Positions 34,201 to 46,800 of a stretch of 64,000 nt of DNA are shown piece after piece. The DNA is taken from the NCBI RefSeq assembly GCF_046630445.1, contig NC_092340.1, forward strand, positions 359,332,001-359,396,000, given 5' to 3'. Every line of letters starts with the position of its first letter. The stretch's first letter is position 1. The notes beneath the pieces were generated by a model that saw nothing but the letters and a program-made list of their open reading frames with translations, did not search any database and was not told the origin of the DNA. The position numbers and the translations under genes are program-made. Source of the DNA: Rutidosis leptorrhynchoides (taxonomy: Eukaryota; Streptophyta; Magnoliopsida; Asterales; Asteraceae).

Positions 34201-35796
34201 AGGTGGATTGAATTGTTGAATGATTACGACTTTGAGATTCGTTACCACCCGGGGAAGGCAAATGTGGTAGCTGATGCCTTGAGCAGGAAGGACAGAGAAC
34301 CCATTCGAGTAAAATCTATGAATATAATGATTCATAATAACATTACTACTCAAATAAAGGAGGCGCAACAAGGAGTTTTAAAAGAGGGAAATTTAAAGGA
34401 TGAAATACCCAAAGGATCGGAGAAGCATCTTAATATTCGGGAAGACGGAACCCGGTATAGGGCTGAAAGGATTTGGGTACCACAATTTGGAGATATGAGA
34501 GAAATGGTACTTAGAGAAGCTCATAAAACCAGATACTCAATACATCCTGGAACGGGGAAGATGTACAAGGATCTCAAGAAACATTTTTGGTGGCCGGGTA
34601 TGAAAGCCGATGTTGCTAAATACGTAGGAGAATGTTTGACGTGTTCTAAGGTCAAAGCTGAGCATCAGAAACCATCAGGTCTACTTCAACAACCCGAAAT
34701 TCCGGAATGGAAATGGGAAAACATTACCATGGATTTCATCACTAAATTGCCAAGGACTGCAAGTGGTTTTGATACTATTTGGGTAATAGTTGATCGTCTC
34801 ACCAAATCAGCACACTTCCTGCCAATAAGAGAAGATGACAAGATGGAGAAGTTAGCACGACTGTATTTGAAGGAAGTCGTCTCCAGACATGGAATACCAA
34901 TCTCTATTATCTCTGATAGGGATGGCAGATTTATTTCAAGATTCTGGCAGACATTACAGCAAGCATTAGGAACTCGTCTAGACATGAGTACTGCCTATCA
35001 TCCACAAACTGATGGGCAGAGCGAAAGGACGATACAAACGCTTGAAGACATGCTACGAGCATGTGTTATTGATTTCGGAAACAGTTGGGATCGACATCTA
35101 CCGTTAGCAGAATTTTCCTACAACAACAGCTACCATTCAAGCATTGAGATGGCGCCGTTTGAAGCACTTTATGGTAGAAAGTGCAGGTCTCCAATTTGTT
35201 GGAGTGAAGTGGGGGATAAACAGATTACGGGTCCGGATATTATACAAGAAACTACCGAGAAGATCATCCAAATTCAACAACGATTGAAAACCGCCCAAAG
35301 TCGGCAAAAGAGCTACGCTGACATTAAAAGAAAAGATATAGAATTTGAAATTGGAGAGATGGTCATGCTTAAAGTTGCACCTTGGAAAGGCGTTGTTCGA
35401 TTTGGTAAACGAGGGAAATTAAATCCAAGGTATATTGGACCATTCAAGATTATTGATCGTGTCGGACCAGTAGCTTACCGACTGGAGCTACCTCAACAAC
35501 TCGCGGCTGTACATAACACTTTCCACGTCTCAAATTTGAAGAAATGTTTTGCTAAAGAAGATCTCACTATTCCGTTAGATGAAATCCAAATCAACGAAAA
35601 ACTTCAATTCATCGAAGAACCCGTCGAAATAATGGATCGTGAGGTTAAAAGACTTAAGCAAAACAAGATACCAATTGTTAAGGTTCGATGGAATGCTCGT
35701 AGAGGACCCGAGTTCACCTGGGAGCATGAAGATCAGATGAAGAAGAAATACCCGCATCTATTTCCAGAAGATTCGTCAACACCTTCAACAGCTTAA
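31225..35796 (+). pseudogene. gag-pol: Gag-pol of element C, one in-frame stop in gag
   Basis: A 1523-codon frame from MAPTARHT (alternative in-frame ATG at 31189), broken only by TAA at 31561-31563 after NTYLE (CAA in X and B). In order: gag, an Asn-rich linker, knuckle [14 protein letters not shown] near residue 325, knuckle [14 protein letters not shown] near 370, protease LFDSGADRS near 427, [10 protein letters not shown] near 762, RNase H YCDASKQG near 910, integrase HHCC near 1105-1145, catalytic D, D and E near 1168, 1230 and 1264, and a chromodomain-like tail ([15 protein letters not shown]) near 1485. This order and tail fit the Tekay/Del chromovirus group. A Cys in HSGFCTKF of B is Tyr here. 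If C is a C/X recombinant, the switch lies after about 32140. Confidence 0.93.
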
Positions 35797-35818
35797 AATT
35801 TCGGGACGAAATTTATTT

Positions 35819-35831
35819 AACGGGTAGGTAC
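35819..35831 (+). promoter_or_regulatory. Polypurine tract next to the 3' LTR of C
   Basis: AACGGGTAGGTAC abutting the LTR start, after the conserved TCGGGACGAAATTTATTT segment found before 3' LTRs of this group. Confidence 0.65.
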
Positions 35832-38800
35832 TGTAGTGACCCGAACTTTTCCATGTTTATATATATTAATTGAGATTGATATTTACATGATTAAATATTT
35901 CCAACATGTTAAGCAATCAAACTTGTTAAGACTTGATTAATTGAAATATGTTTCATATAGACAATTGACCACCCAAGTTGACCGGTGATTCACGAACGTT
36001 AAAACTTGTAAAAACTATATGATGACATATATATGGATATATATATAGTTAACATGATACTATGATAAGTAAACATATCATTAAGTATATTAACAATGAA
36101 CTACATATGTAAAAACAAGACTACTAACTTAATGATTTTTAAACGAGACATATATGTAACGATTATCGTTGTAAAGACATTTAATGTATATATATCATAT
36201 TAAGAGATATTCATACATGATAATATCATGATAATATAATAATTTAAAATCTCATTTGATATTATAAACATTGGGTTAACAACATTTAACAAGATCGTTA
36301 ACCTAAAGGTTTCAAAACAACACTTACATGTAACGACTAACGATGACTTAACGACTCAGTTAAAATGTATATACATGTAGTGTTTTAATATGTATTTATA
36401 CACTTTTGAAAGACTTCAATACACTTATCAAAATACTTCTACTTAACAAAAATGCTTACAATTACATCCTCGTTCAGTTTCATCAACAATTCTACTCGTA
36501 TGCACCCGTATTCGTACTCGTACAATACACAGCTTTTAGATGTATGTACTATTGGTATATACACTCCAATGATCAGCTCTTAGCAGCCCATGTGAGTCAC
36601 CTAACACATGTGGGAACCATCATTTGGCAACTAGCATGAAATATCTCATAAAATTGCAAAAATATGAGTAATCATTCATGACTTATTTACATGAAAACAA
36701 AATTACATATCCTTTATATCTAATCCATACACCAACGACCAAAAACACCTACAAACACTTTCATTCTTCAATTTTCTTCATCTAATTGATCTCTCTCAAG
36801 TTCTATCTTCAAGTTCTAAGTGTTCTTCATAAATTCCAAAAGTTCTAGTTTCATAAAATCAAGAATACTTTCAAGTTTGCTAGCTCACTTCCAATCTTGT
36901 AAGGTGATCATCCAACCTCAAGAAATCTTTGTTTCTTACAGTAGGTTATCATTCTAATACAAGGTAATAATCATATTCAAACTTTCGTTCAATTTCTATA
37001 ACTATAACAATCTTATTTCAAGTGATGATCTTACTTGAACTTGTTTTCGTGTCATGATTCTGCTTCAAGAACTTCGAGCCATCCAAGGATCCATTGAAGC
37101 TAGATCCATTTTTCTCTTTTCCAGTAGGTTTATCCAAGGAACTTAAGGTAGTAATGATGTTCATAACATCATTCGATTCATACATATAAAGCTATCTTAT
37201 TCGAAGGTTTAAACTTGTAATCACTAGAACATAGTTTAGTTAATTCTAAACTTGTTCGCAAACAAAAGTTAATCCTTCTAACTTGACTTTTAAAATCAAC
37301 TAAACACATGTTATATATCTATATGATATGCTAACTTAATGATTTAAAACCTGGAAACACGAAAAACACCGTAAAACCGGATTTATGCCGTCGTAGTAAC
37401 ACCGCGGGCTGTTTTGGGTTAGTTAATTAAAAACTATGATAAACTTTGATTTAAAAGTTGTTATTCTGGGAAAATGATTTTTATTATGAACATGAAACTA
37501 TATCCAAAAATTATGGTTAAACTCAAAGTGGAAGTATGTTTTCTAAAATGGTCATCTAGACGTCGTTCTTTCGACTGAAATGACCACCTTTACAAAAACG
37601 ACTTGTAACTTATTTTTCCGACAATAAACCTATACTTTTTATGTTTAGATTCATAAAATAGAGTTCAATATGAAACCATAGAAATTTGATTCACTCAAAA
37701 CGGATTTAAAATGAAGAAGTTATGGGTAAAACAAGATTGGATAATTTTTCTCATTTTAGCTACGTGAAAATTGGTTACAAATCTATTCCAACCATAACTT
37801 AATCAACTTGTATTGTATATTATGTAATCTTGAGATACCATAGACACGTATACAATGTTTCAACCTATCATGTCGACACATCTATATATATTTCGGAACA
37901 ACCATAGACACTCTATATGTGAATGTTGGAGTTAGCTATACAGGGTTGAGGTTGATTCCAAAATATATATAGTTTGAGTTGTGATCAATACTGAGATACG
38001 TATACACTGGGTCGTGGATTGATTCAAGATAATATTTATCGATTTATTTCTGTATATCTAACTGTGGACAACTAGTTGTAGGTTACTAACGAGGAAAGCT
38101 GACTTAATAAACTTAAAACATCAAAATATATTAAAAGTGTTGTAAATATACTTTGATATATATGTATATATTGTTATAGGTTCGTGAATCAACCAGTGGC
38201 CAAGTCTTACTTCCCGACGAAGTAAAAATCTGTGAAAGTGAGTTATAGTCCCACTTTTAAAATCTAATATTTTTGGGATGAGAATACATGCAGGTTTTAT
38301 AAATGATTTACAAAATAGACACAAGTACGTGAAACTACATTCTATGGTTGAATTATCGAAATCGAATATGCCCCTTTTTATTAAGTCTGGTAATCTAAGA
38401 ATTAGGGAACAGACACCCTAATTGACGCAATTCCTAAAGATAGGTCTAGTGGGCCCAACAAGCCCCATCCAAAGTACCGGATGCTTTAGTACTTCGAAAT
38501 TTATATCATATCCGAAGGAGGATCCCGGAATGATGGGGATATTCTTATATATGCATCTTGTGAATGTTGGTTACCAGGTGTTCAATCCATATGAATGATA
38601 TTTTTATCTCTATGTATGGGATGTGTATTGAAATATGAAATCTTGTGGTCTATTGTTACGATTTGATATATATAAGTTAAACCTATAACTCACCAACATT
38701 TTTGTTGACGTTTAAAGCATGTTTATTCTCAGGTGAATACTAAGAGCTTCCACTGTTGCATACTAAAATAAGGACAAGATTTGGAGTCCATGTTTGTATG

Positions 38801-39076
38801 ATATTGTGTAAAAACTGCATTCAAGAAACTGATTTCGATGTAACATATTTGTATTGTAAACCATTATGTAATGGTCGTGTGTAAACAGGATATTTTAGAT
38901 TATCATTATTTGATAATCTACGTAAATCTTTTTAAACCTTTATTTATGAAATAAAGGTTATGGTTTGTTTTAAAAATGAATGCAGTCTTTGAAAAACGTC
39001 TCATATAGAGGTCAAAACCTCGCAACGAAATCAATTAATATGGAACGTTTTTAATCAATAAGAACGGGACATTTCA
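35832..39076 (+). repeat. 3' LTR of element C (possibly derived from element X)
   Basis: 3245 bp, closely similar to 25984-29238, with scattered substitutions and a deletion near 38148. The right flank TGTGA (39077-39081) belongs to the gag of E, and nothing at the left flank of C matches it. Confidence 0.9.
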
Positions 39077-39719
39077 TGTGAGCCATTCTACATGCCTGTG
39101 GTATGGAGGCGGGATCATGTGAACTTATATCTTCTTGGATTCTTTCCGGTAATCCTTTCACAAACGCGTCGATCTTCTCTTCCTCATCTTCGAACGCTCC
39201 CAGACACAATAGGCATAATTCTGTGAATCGTCTTTCGTACGTGGTAATATCAAATCCTTGGGTTCGTAACCCTCTAAGTTCTATCTTGAGCTTATTGACC
39301 TCGGTTCTGGGACGGTACTTCTCGTTCATCAAGTGCTTGAATGCTGACCACGGTAGTGCGTAAGCATCATCTTGTCCCACTTGCTCTAGATAGGTATTCC
39401 ACCGTGTTAACGCAGAACCTGTGAAGGTATGCGTAGCGTACTTCACTTTGTCCTCTTCAGTACACTTACTTATGGCAAACACTGATTCGACCTTCTCGGT
39501 CCACCGTTTTAATCCGATCGGTCCTTCGGTTCCATCAAATTTCAAAGGTTTGCAGGCAGTGAATTCTTTGTAGGTACATCCTACACGATTTCCTGTACTG
39601 CTAGATCCAAGGTTATTGTTGGTATGTAGCGCAGCCTGTACTGCGGCTATGTTTGAAGCAAGAAAGGCACGAAATTCCTCTTCGCTCATATTCAGGGTGT
39701 GTTGAGTAGTCGGTGCCAT
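39077..39719 (-). pseudogene. gag: gag fragment of element E
   Basis: The frame begins MAPTTQHTLN at 39719 (in-frame ATGs upstream at 39755 and 39767) and runs about 214 codons through the capsid-type gag domain. It breaks at 39077 after RMAH, where the inverted LTR end starts. Compared with other copies it has Arg for Trp in ALTRWNTY, a change at a well-conserved position. The zinc knuckles and pol are missing. Confidence 0.85.
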
Positions 39720-39767
39720 TTCCTTCAAAATAGTCAAATGAAACGAGTTAATCATATAGAATATCAA

Positions 39768-40076
39768 GAATAGTCAATAGTATTTCGTAGCGTAATATGA
39801 ACTTATTTATAAAAGCTCTTTCTTCATATTAGCGTTTTATACTCTTTAATTCGGGTAGTACCTACCCGTTAAGTTCATACTTAGTAGCTAACATACCATT
39901 TCAACTACTACAATTCTATATGAAAAACTAATCACAAAAAAAAAATATATATATATATATATATCATATTCAAACCTTTATACAATAACTTGCAAACTTA
40001 CAATACCGCTTTTTTTTACATATAGCATGAAATATAGCACATAAAACTTTGATACAAAGTAGTTGCGAAGATAATT
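39768..40076 (-). other. Leader between F-box ORF and gag (element E)
   Basis: About 310 bp, no ORF. Contains an (AT)n microsatellite near 39946-39964 and the same GGGTAG-GTA-CTACCC block near 39854-39869. Confidence 0.6.
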
Positions 40077-40762
40077 CTAGTTAATAAATAAGGCGTTCAG
40101 CAAAGGCAATAAGACACGTAATTCATACGTCCAGAAACAAGTCATGCATTCTGGTTTTACTAATACCACTTCCCATCCTTGGTTTTGTGGAACATAACCG
40201 TTGTGACCGATAGTAAGACAATGTGTTGTAACGTCGTCAAAAGGATGAAGGTTACGTAATGACCAACAGTCTCGTAATAACCTAAAAACCTCATTTCTTA
40301 CCCCAATTACCGACTCCGTCATTTGTGGGAACGTTTTGTTTAATAGTTGTAGCCCGATTTCTTGTTCTCACTTTGGTGAGAAGCGAACATTACTAACCCA
40401 TAAGCATAACATATTTCTTTATGTTGCATGTTAGCCGCTTTTTCTAAATCATGAAGTCCTATATTCGGATATATTGAGTCAAAATAATTTCTTAACCCGT
40501 TGCATAAAATAGCATTTGGGTTCCCCGTAATATATGTGTCAAAGTAAACACATCGTAACTTATGGATTTCCCAATGTGATATCCCCCATCTTTCGAACGA
40601 AAGCCTTTTATAAATCAAGGCATTCTTGGAACGTTCTTCGAATGTCTTACAAACTGATCTCGCCTTAAATAGTTGTGCCGAGAAATTCTGACCGACTCTA
40701 GACAAGATTTCATCAATCATGTCTCCGGGTAGGTCTCTTAAAATATTTGGTTGTCTATCCAT
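40077..40762 (-). pseudogene. F-box ORF of element E, two frameshifts
   Basis: Starts MDRQPNILRD at 40762 with an intact F-box (LPGDMIDEILSRVGQ) and the Sel1-like middle. A one-base deletion near 40358 (ENKNIG region) shifts the frame. The C-terminal half continues in another frame from about 40322, and a second one-base loss near 40110 replaces the usual FIAFAERLVY end. It could yield at most a 140-residue product. Position and orientation relative to gag are the same as in B and C. Confidence 0.8.
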
Positions 40763-40899
40763 TTTGTGTTTTTATACTGTAAAATAGACAAGAGTTAGAT
40801 TCATAAAAAAAATACTTATTAATACAAGCAATTTTTACATATATCATAAAGCATAAGCACACTATATTACATATATTACACCACACGAATACAACTATC

Positions 40900-41085
40900 T
40901 TATTCCGACTCGCTCATTTCTTCTTCTTCGGTTTTGGTTCGTTTTGCCAAGTTTCTAGGGATATATGATGTTCCCCTAATACGAGCCGTCGTTTTCCACA
41001 TTGGTTTAGAAAAACCTGGTGGTTTAGAGGTTCCCGGGTTATTGTCACAACTTAAGAAATACGGGTGTTGACGATACATATAAAG
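40900..41085 (-). pseudogene. C-terminal part of the acidic ORF of element E, cut by element D
   Basis: Encodes the end of the acidic protein from about LYMYRQ through SKPPGFSKPMW and AKRTKTEEEEMSESE to the TAA at 40900. It continues the frame at 50713-51146. The break is exactly at the D insertion with TAAAG on both sides. Confidence 0.8.
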
Positions 41086-42122
41086 TGTAACATCCCGCCT
41101 TTTTCCGTTTACTTTCCGTTTATTCATTTTTAAAGTCCGTTATATATTTATAACATCTCCCGTTGATACGCGTTTTAAATTATCTCGTTTAGGTAATTCA
41201 CGCACCCGATTCAAACTTAAGGGGCTAAACTTGCCAAGATGCCAATTTGGTGACTAGGTCAAAGGGGTCAACCCTTCCTCCTTCATTCATTCATCCCCTC
41301 TTTCCCTAATTCTTTCTTCTTTTTCTCTCAACACCCAAATAAAAAGATTCATCATCTAAATTCGGATTAGGAAGCTAGCAACAAAACAAATTACAAATTC
41401 GTGATCCTTGCATCTTCCTCTTCGATTCCATACCGATTTCATTACATTTGGGTAACTTTCTAAAATTACTAGATTTTGTGTTCTTGATGTTTTTAACTTA
41501 TAAAAGTATTAATTAGTGTCTATGGCTCAAGTCTAACATGAATATATAATTTATATGCTCGATCTCGTTGTTTTAGTGTAACTAGCATGAACTGGAATTT
41601 TGGTGCGTTGTTCTTGAATTTTAGATGATCATATGTTGTTAGATGTTAAAAGTTGATGTTTTAATTGTGTTACTAGCATCACTAGCTTCAATTTGATGTG
41701 TAGGTTGCTTAGGAAAACTTCATGAACTTGATTATTGATTTTGGTGAATTTGGGTTGGGGTTTGATAAGCTTGAAATGGACTTTTGATGCTTGGAATGAC
41801 ATGAGATGTTATTAGTAAGTGTTAGGTTGTATTGTATGCTTGATTACCTACGAAATGGCGTATTGTATGTAGGTAGTAAGTTTCCGAATCATTGATATGT
41901 ATTTATGAACTTGGATGCGGTTAATGATGAGCATTAAAGGCGGTTTTGGTTGTTGTAAGTGTTGAATTGATAGACGAAATGTGTTTAGTCATTTTTCTCG
42001 TCAAAATACCTTCCCAACGGTGTATGATACATGTTCTAGGTGTTTTCGGTTAGCAAATTGTATTCGTTTGAGTTTTGGTTCGTGCACTTGAGAGTTGCTG
42101 TAAACAGGCCTGGATACTAATC

Positions 42123-42236
42123 TGGACGCCGTCCAGCCTTTTGGACGCCGTCCAGGATTTCAAACTTGGACGCCGTCCAGCCTTTTGGACGCCGTCCAGG
42201 CTTTGGACGCCGTCCAGGCATTTTGGACGCCGTCCA
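42123..42236 (+). repeat. Six-copy array of palindromic TGGACGCCGTCCA
   Basis: Each unit is an inverted repeat (GGACG-C-CGTCC) able to form a short hairpin, spaced by 5-15 bases such as GCCTTT or GATTTCAAACT. The GC-rich units stand out in an AT-rich LTR. The 3' LTR has six units at 49389-49509 with one substitution in the last and a different spacer near the fifth. Confidence 0.85.
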
Positions 42237-43097
42237 ATATGCCTGTTCTGTTCTGTTTCGTTTTACCATTTTTCGAAAAATGTTTACTATGCTACGCACC
42301 TCCGATTCACATGTAACTGGTTCTAACGTGCTCATATATGATTAAAAACCTCAGAGAAATAGTTCGGGACCCGACCCGAACGTGTTGACTTTTTCGTTGA
42401 CTTTGACCCGACCAAGTTGACTTTTAATCAAACTTAACCAAATGTTTGTGCAAATCGTTCTAACATGCTTTTATACTCATATCTTGCATGAAACATGACA
42501 ATTTGACTCACATGTTGTAGTATTCGAGTCCTAACGAGCCATAGGACTAATTGAACATCTTTGACCTATCGTGTTTACCGTTATTGATACAACCTATTGT
42601 TTAGGTCAAGACTAGCATTGTTCTTTGCACACGTTTACTTGTTGAAGTACTTTACTACTCGTGCACTCAAGGTGAGATCATAGTCCCACTTTTACTCTTT
42701 TTGAACTTACATTTGGGATGAGAAAACATAAACATTTCTTTTACTAAGTGAACACAAGTACAGGAAAACAAACATTCTACATACGAGTTTAGAACAAAAT
42801 CCTCAATTCGATTATCATTAGTTACACTTGCCGGGTGTAAGCGAGAACTTATGTTGTATGGATCCATATGGGTTTGACAAACCCTCATTCAAACGGTTCG
42901 CTACCGTTTATGAATGAAATATATTTTCGTGAAACAGTGTATGTTCTAACACTATTGTGATGGGGTTCTATGGAAGGAAAGTTAAGCATTGATAATTGGG
43001 TGCTCGTGAAACAAACTTTTGGAATGTATTACTATTATATCAATGTTACAAATCTTGTGGTTCATTTGTACTTACTTACTTAAACCTATGATTTCAC

Positions 43098-43111
43098 CAA
43101 CGTTTTCGTTG
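43098..43111 (+). other. Conserved LTR stem-loop CAACG-TTTT-CGTTG (element D)
   Basis: Matches the stem-loop of the FBX LTRs but with a G-C pair where those have A-T next to the loop. The 3' LTR copy (50371-50384) reads CAATG-TTTT-CGTTG, which still pairs through a G-T wobble. It is followed by TTTTTCTCAGG at 43125-43135. Confidence 0.55.
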
Positions 43112-43441
43112 ACAGATTTCTATGTTTTTCTCAGGTCCTTAAACGTTTTGTGATACATGCTTCCGCTCATTACTTTTGATGCTTTGCTTGGATATCGAGT
43201 ATACATGCATACGTGGAGCGACTTTTGGCTACTTTTAAATTGTGTCGCATATGTTTCAATTGCACTTTAAACTTTGTTATGTAACTAGTTGTCGAACTAC
43301 TTTGTAAACCTTGAAACATCTTTACTTTTGAAATAAATGCGACATATCTTTTGGTCAAACATTGTTTTAAAGACTTATGACCACGTAACGGGACCTAAGT
43401 AGACGGCGCCGTCAATGACGATTTTGTCGGGTTGCTACAGA

Positions 43442-43453
43442 TGGTATCAGAGC
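43442..43453 (+). promoter_or_regulatory. Primer-binding site of element D (initiator tRNA-Met type)
   Basis: TGGTATCAGAGC two bases inside the 5' LTR end. The 410 bp from here to gag hold no ORF. Confidence 0.85.
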
Positions 43454-43862
43454 GTTGGTTGTAGGGATTTAGAGTTCATTGGTGTCAACCTCGAGTCATA
43501 GGGTACATTGGTGAGTCTAGACTACAGCCGGCATATAGACTTGAAGTAGGAATTACTTGACTACTTGTGCATTTATACTCGAACGCTTCTACTCATATCT
43601 ACTCTTAGTTCATCTTAATCTCACGTTGTTTAATTTGATTGACACGCCACCTTGACCATATGAAATGATGTCGAATGCACATATGAATCAGGGTAATATA
43701 ATTTCCGGGATTATATTACGGTGACTCATATGAACGTTCCGACATTGTGGCATAAAGAATTTAAGGCGAGTCAAGGAAAATTTTCTCTCTATCTTTATTC
43801 CATATCACGGTTAGTATTATTTAGAATACTAACCAACGGTATTCTTGTGTCTTGAAGGAACA

Positions 43863-46800
43863 ATGGCTCGTCGACGCGCTCCTCCCGAAACTCCCGAACA
43901 AGCTCTACAACGAATGATAGCCACCGCCGTGGATGCGGCCATGGCCGGTCACTCTTCCAACAACAATAATAATAACAACCACAACAACAACAATGGAGCC
44001 GGTAACTCAAACGAAGGGTGCTCCTATAAATCCTTCATGGGGTGCAAACCTCACACTTTTGATGGAACCGGGGGACCGGTCGTGCTCACCCGATGGTTTG
44101 AGCAAACGGAAGCCGTCTTTAGCATAAGCGGTTGTCGTGACCAAGACAAGGTCAAATACTCCACTCACACCTTCGCCGGTGTCGCTCTTACATGGTGTAA
44201 TACTTATGTACAATCAGTGGGTACCGATGAAGCTCACGCCCTCTCTTGGGCCGACTTGAGGGAAAAGATGATTGTCGAATATTTCCCTCGTGAAGAAACC
44301 CGAAGGCTCGAACAAGAGCTAAGAACTTTAAATGCGATTGAAAATGATCTCAAGGCTTATAATCAACGATTTTCTGAACTAGCCTTGATGTGCCCAAACC
44401 TTGTGAACCCCGAGTCTTTAAGGGTTGAACTTTACATGGATGGTCTTCCAAAGAGTATCAAACACGGAGTAATGTCATCCAAACCCACTAATCATCAAGA
44501 AGCTTTGAACATGGCCCGCAAATTGATAGAAACGGTTGACGAAATTGTAGTTCCGGCACCTAAGGCCGAGGATAAATCGGGCGGCAACAAAAGAAAGTGG
44601 GAACCCTCCCAATAAAGCAACAACAACTTTGCTAAGAAGCCTTACACCTCCGACGGTAAGAAGGGTTATGCCGGGAACCTACCTCTTTGCAACAAATGCA
44701 ACAAACATCACTTTGGTGAATGTGGCAAGTTAATTTGCCACCGGTGCCAAGGAGTTGGTCATAAGGCCAATGAGTGTAAAAGTGTTGCCCCCATCGCTCG
44801 AAAGTGGCCCAATGCACCAAAGACGGGCACTTGTTACGAATGTGGCCAAACGGGTCATTATAGAAATGCATGCCCAAAGAAGAAAGATAACCCCAACACG
44901 CGCGGCCGAGCTTTCAACATCAACACCGAGGAAGCCCGGGATGACACTGAACTAGTCACGGGTACGTTTCTTCTCAACAATTCTTATGTCTCTTGCTTAT
45001 TCGATTCGGGTGCCGATAAATGCTTTGTATCCAAGACTTTGACTCATTCTTTTAGCACTCCACCTCTTCCATTAGATACCACTTATACCATTGAAGTGGC
45101 TAACGGGAAACTATTAAGTGCCGACACATATTACCGGGGGTGTACGTTAAACATTTTGGGTAAGGAATTTGAAATTGACTTGATACCCATGGAACTAGGA
45201 AGCTTTGATGTAATAATCGGTATGAATTGGTTAGTCAAAATGAAATCTCACATCCTTTGTGATCTTAACGCAATTCGAATTCCTATCGAGAATGGTGAAC
45301 CTTTGATTGTTTATGGCGATAAGAGTTGCACCAGACTCAACCTCGTTTCGTGCCTTAAAGTTAGAAAACTACTCCGTAAGGGTTGTTTTGCGATCCTTGC
45401 CCACGTTAAGAAAGTCGAGTCCGATGAGAAGCATATCGATGATGTGCCAATTGTTAGTGACTTTTCCGATGTATTTCCCGACGAATTACCGGGTCTTCCA
45501 CCTCATCGACCGGTAGAATTCCAAATCGATCTTATTCCTGGAGCCGCACCCGTAGCACGTGCACCGTATAGACTTGCTCCATCCAAAATGCAAGAATTGC
45601 AAAGTCAAATCCAAGAACTACTTGACCGTGGTTTTATCCAACCTAGCCATTCACCATGGGGCGCTCCGATTTTGTTTGTTAAAAAGAAAGACGGATCCCT
45701 ATGAATGTGCATTGATTATCGTGAACTAAATAAATTGACGGTTAAGAACCGATATCCTCTTCCTCGCATCGATGACCTCTTTGATCAACTACAAGGGTCT
45801 TGTGTATATTCAAAAATTGATCTCCGCTCGGGTTATCATCAATTAAGGGTTAAGGGGGAAGATGTCTCCAAAACCGCTTTCCGGACTCGTTATGGTAGTT
45901 ATGAATTCCTTGTCATGCCATTTGGTCTCACTAACGCACCGGCGGTGTTCATGGATCTTATGAACCGCGTGTGCAAACCGTATCTCGATAAATTCGTTAT
46001 TGTGTTCATCGATGACATATTGATCTATTCTAAAAATGAAGAAGAGCACGAACAACATCTCCGACTTGTGCTTGAACTCTTGAGACAAGAACGACTTTAT
46101 GCCAAATTCTCCAAGTGTGAATTTTGGTTGAAGGAAGTTCAATTTCTTGGTCATGTTGTAAGTGATCAAGGTATTAAAGTCGATCCCACGAAAATCGAAG
46201 CCATTAGTAAATGGGAGACTCCTACTACTCCTACTCACATTGGTCAATTCTTGGGTCTCGCCGGATACTATCGTAGATTCATCGAAAACTTCTCTTTGGT
46301 TGCACGTCCTCTAACCGCATTAACTCACAAGGGAAAGAAATTCATTTGGGCAACCGAACAAGAATCCGCATTTCAAATCTTGAAAACAAAGCTAACCACC
46401 ACTCCTATCTTGTCACTTCCCGAAGTAAATGATGACTTTGTTGTATATTGTGATGCCTCGAAACATGGTTTTGGGTGTGTATTGATGCAACGAACGAAAG
46501 TCATTGCTTATGCTTCTCGACAACTCAAAATTCATGAACGAAACTACACGACGCATGATCTCGAACTCGGAGCCGTTATCTTTGCACTTAAAATGTGGAG
46601 ACACTATCTTTATGGAACCAAGAGTACTATCTTTACTGACCACAAAAGTCTCCAACACATTTTCGATCAAAAGCAACTAAACATGAGATAACGAAGGTGG
46701 ATTGAAACCTTAAACGATTACAATTGCGAGCTTCTTTACCATCCCGGGAAGGCAAATGTAGTAGCCGATGCCTTAAGTCGAAAAGAAAGAGCGGTGCCTC

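Larger units (their letters stand above)
25984..39076 (+). mobile_element. Element C: FBX-family Ty3/gypsy with both LTRs (flanks do not match)
   Basis: 13,093 bp: 5' LTR, tRNA-Met-type primer-binding site, acidic ORF, F-box ORF, gag-pol, polypurine tract and 3' LTR, all on the plus strand. The left flank is ATATT (inside the leader of B) and the right flank is TGTGA (inside the gag of E), so there is no target-site duplication. The 3' part may therefore come from element X, as set out in the findings. It is the best reference copy of the family architecture in this window. Confidence 0.88.
41086..43439 (+). repeat. 5' LTR of element D
   Basis: 2354 bp, from TGTAACATCCCGCC to GGGTTGCTACA. 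Contains the six-fold GGACGCCGTCC array at 42123-42236, a TCCCA/TGGGA pair at 42684-42718 and the stem-loop at 43098-43111. The rest shows no gene. Confidence 0.92.

Noticed and set aside
42123..42236. CRISPR-like appearance of the GGACGCCGTCC array
   Set aside because: Plant nuclear DNA, palindromic units with very short irregular spacers, located in an LTR; no cas genes.
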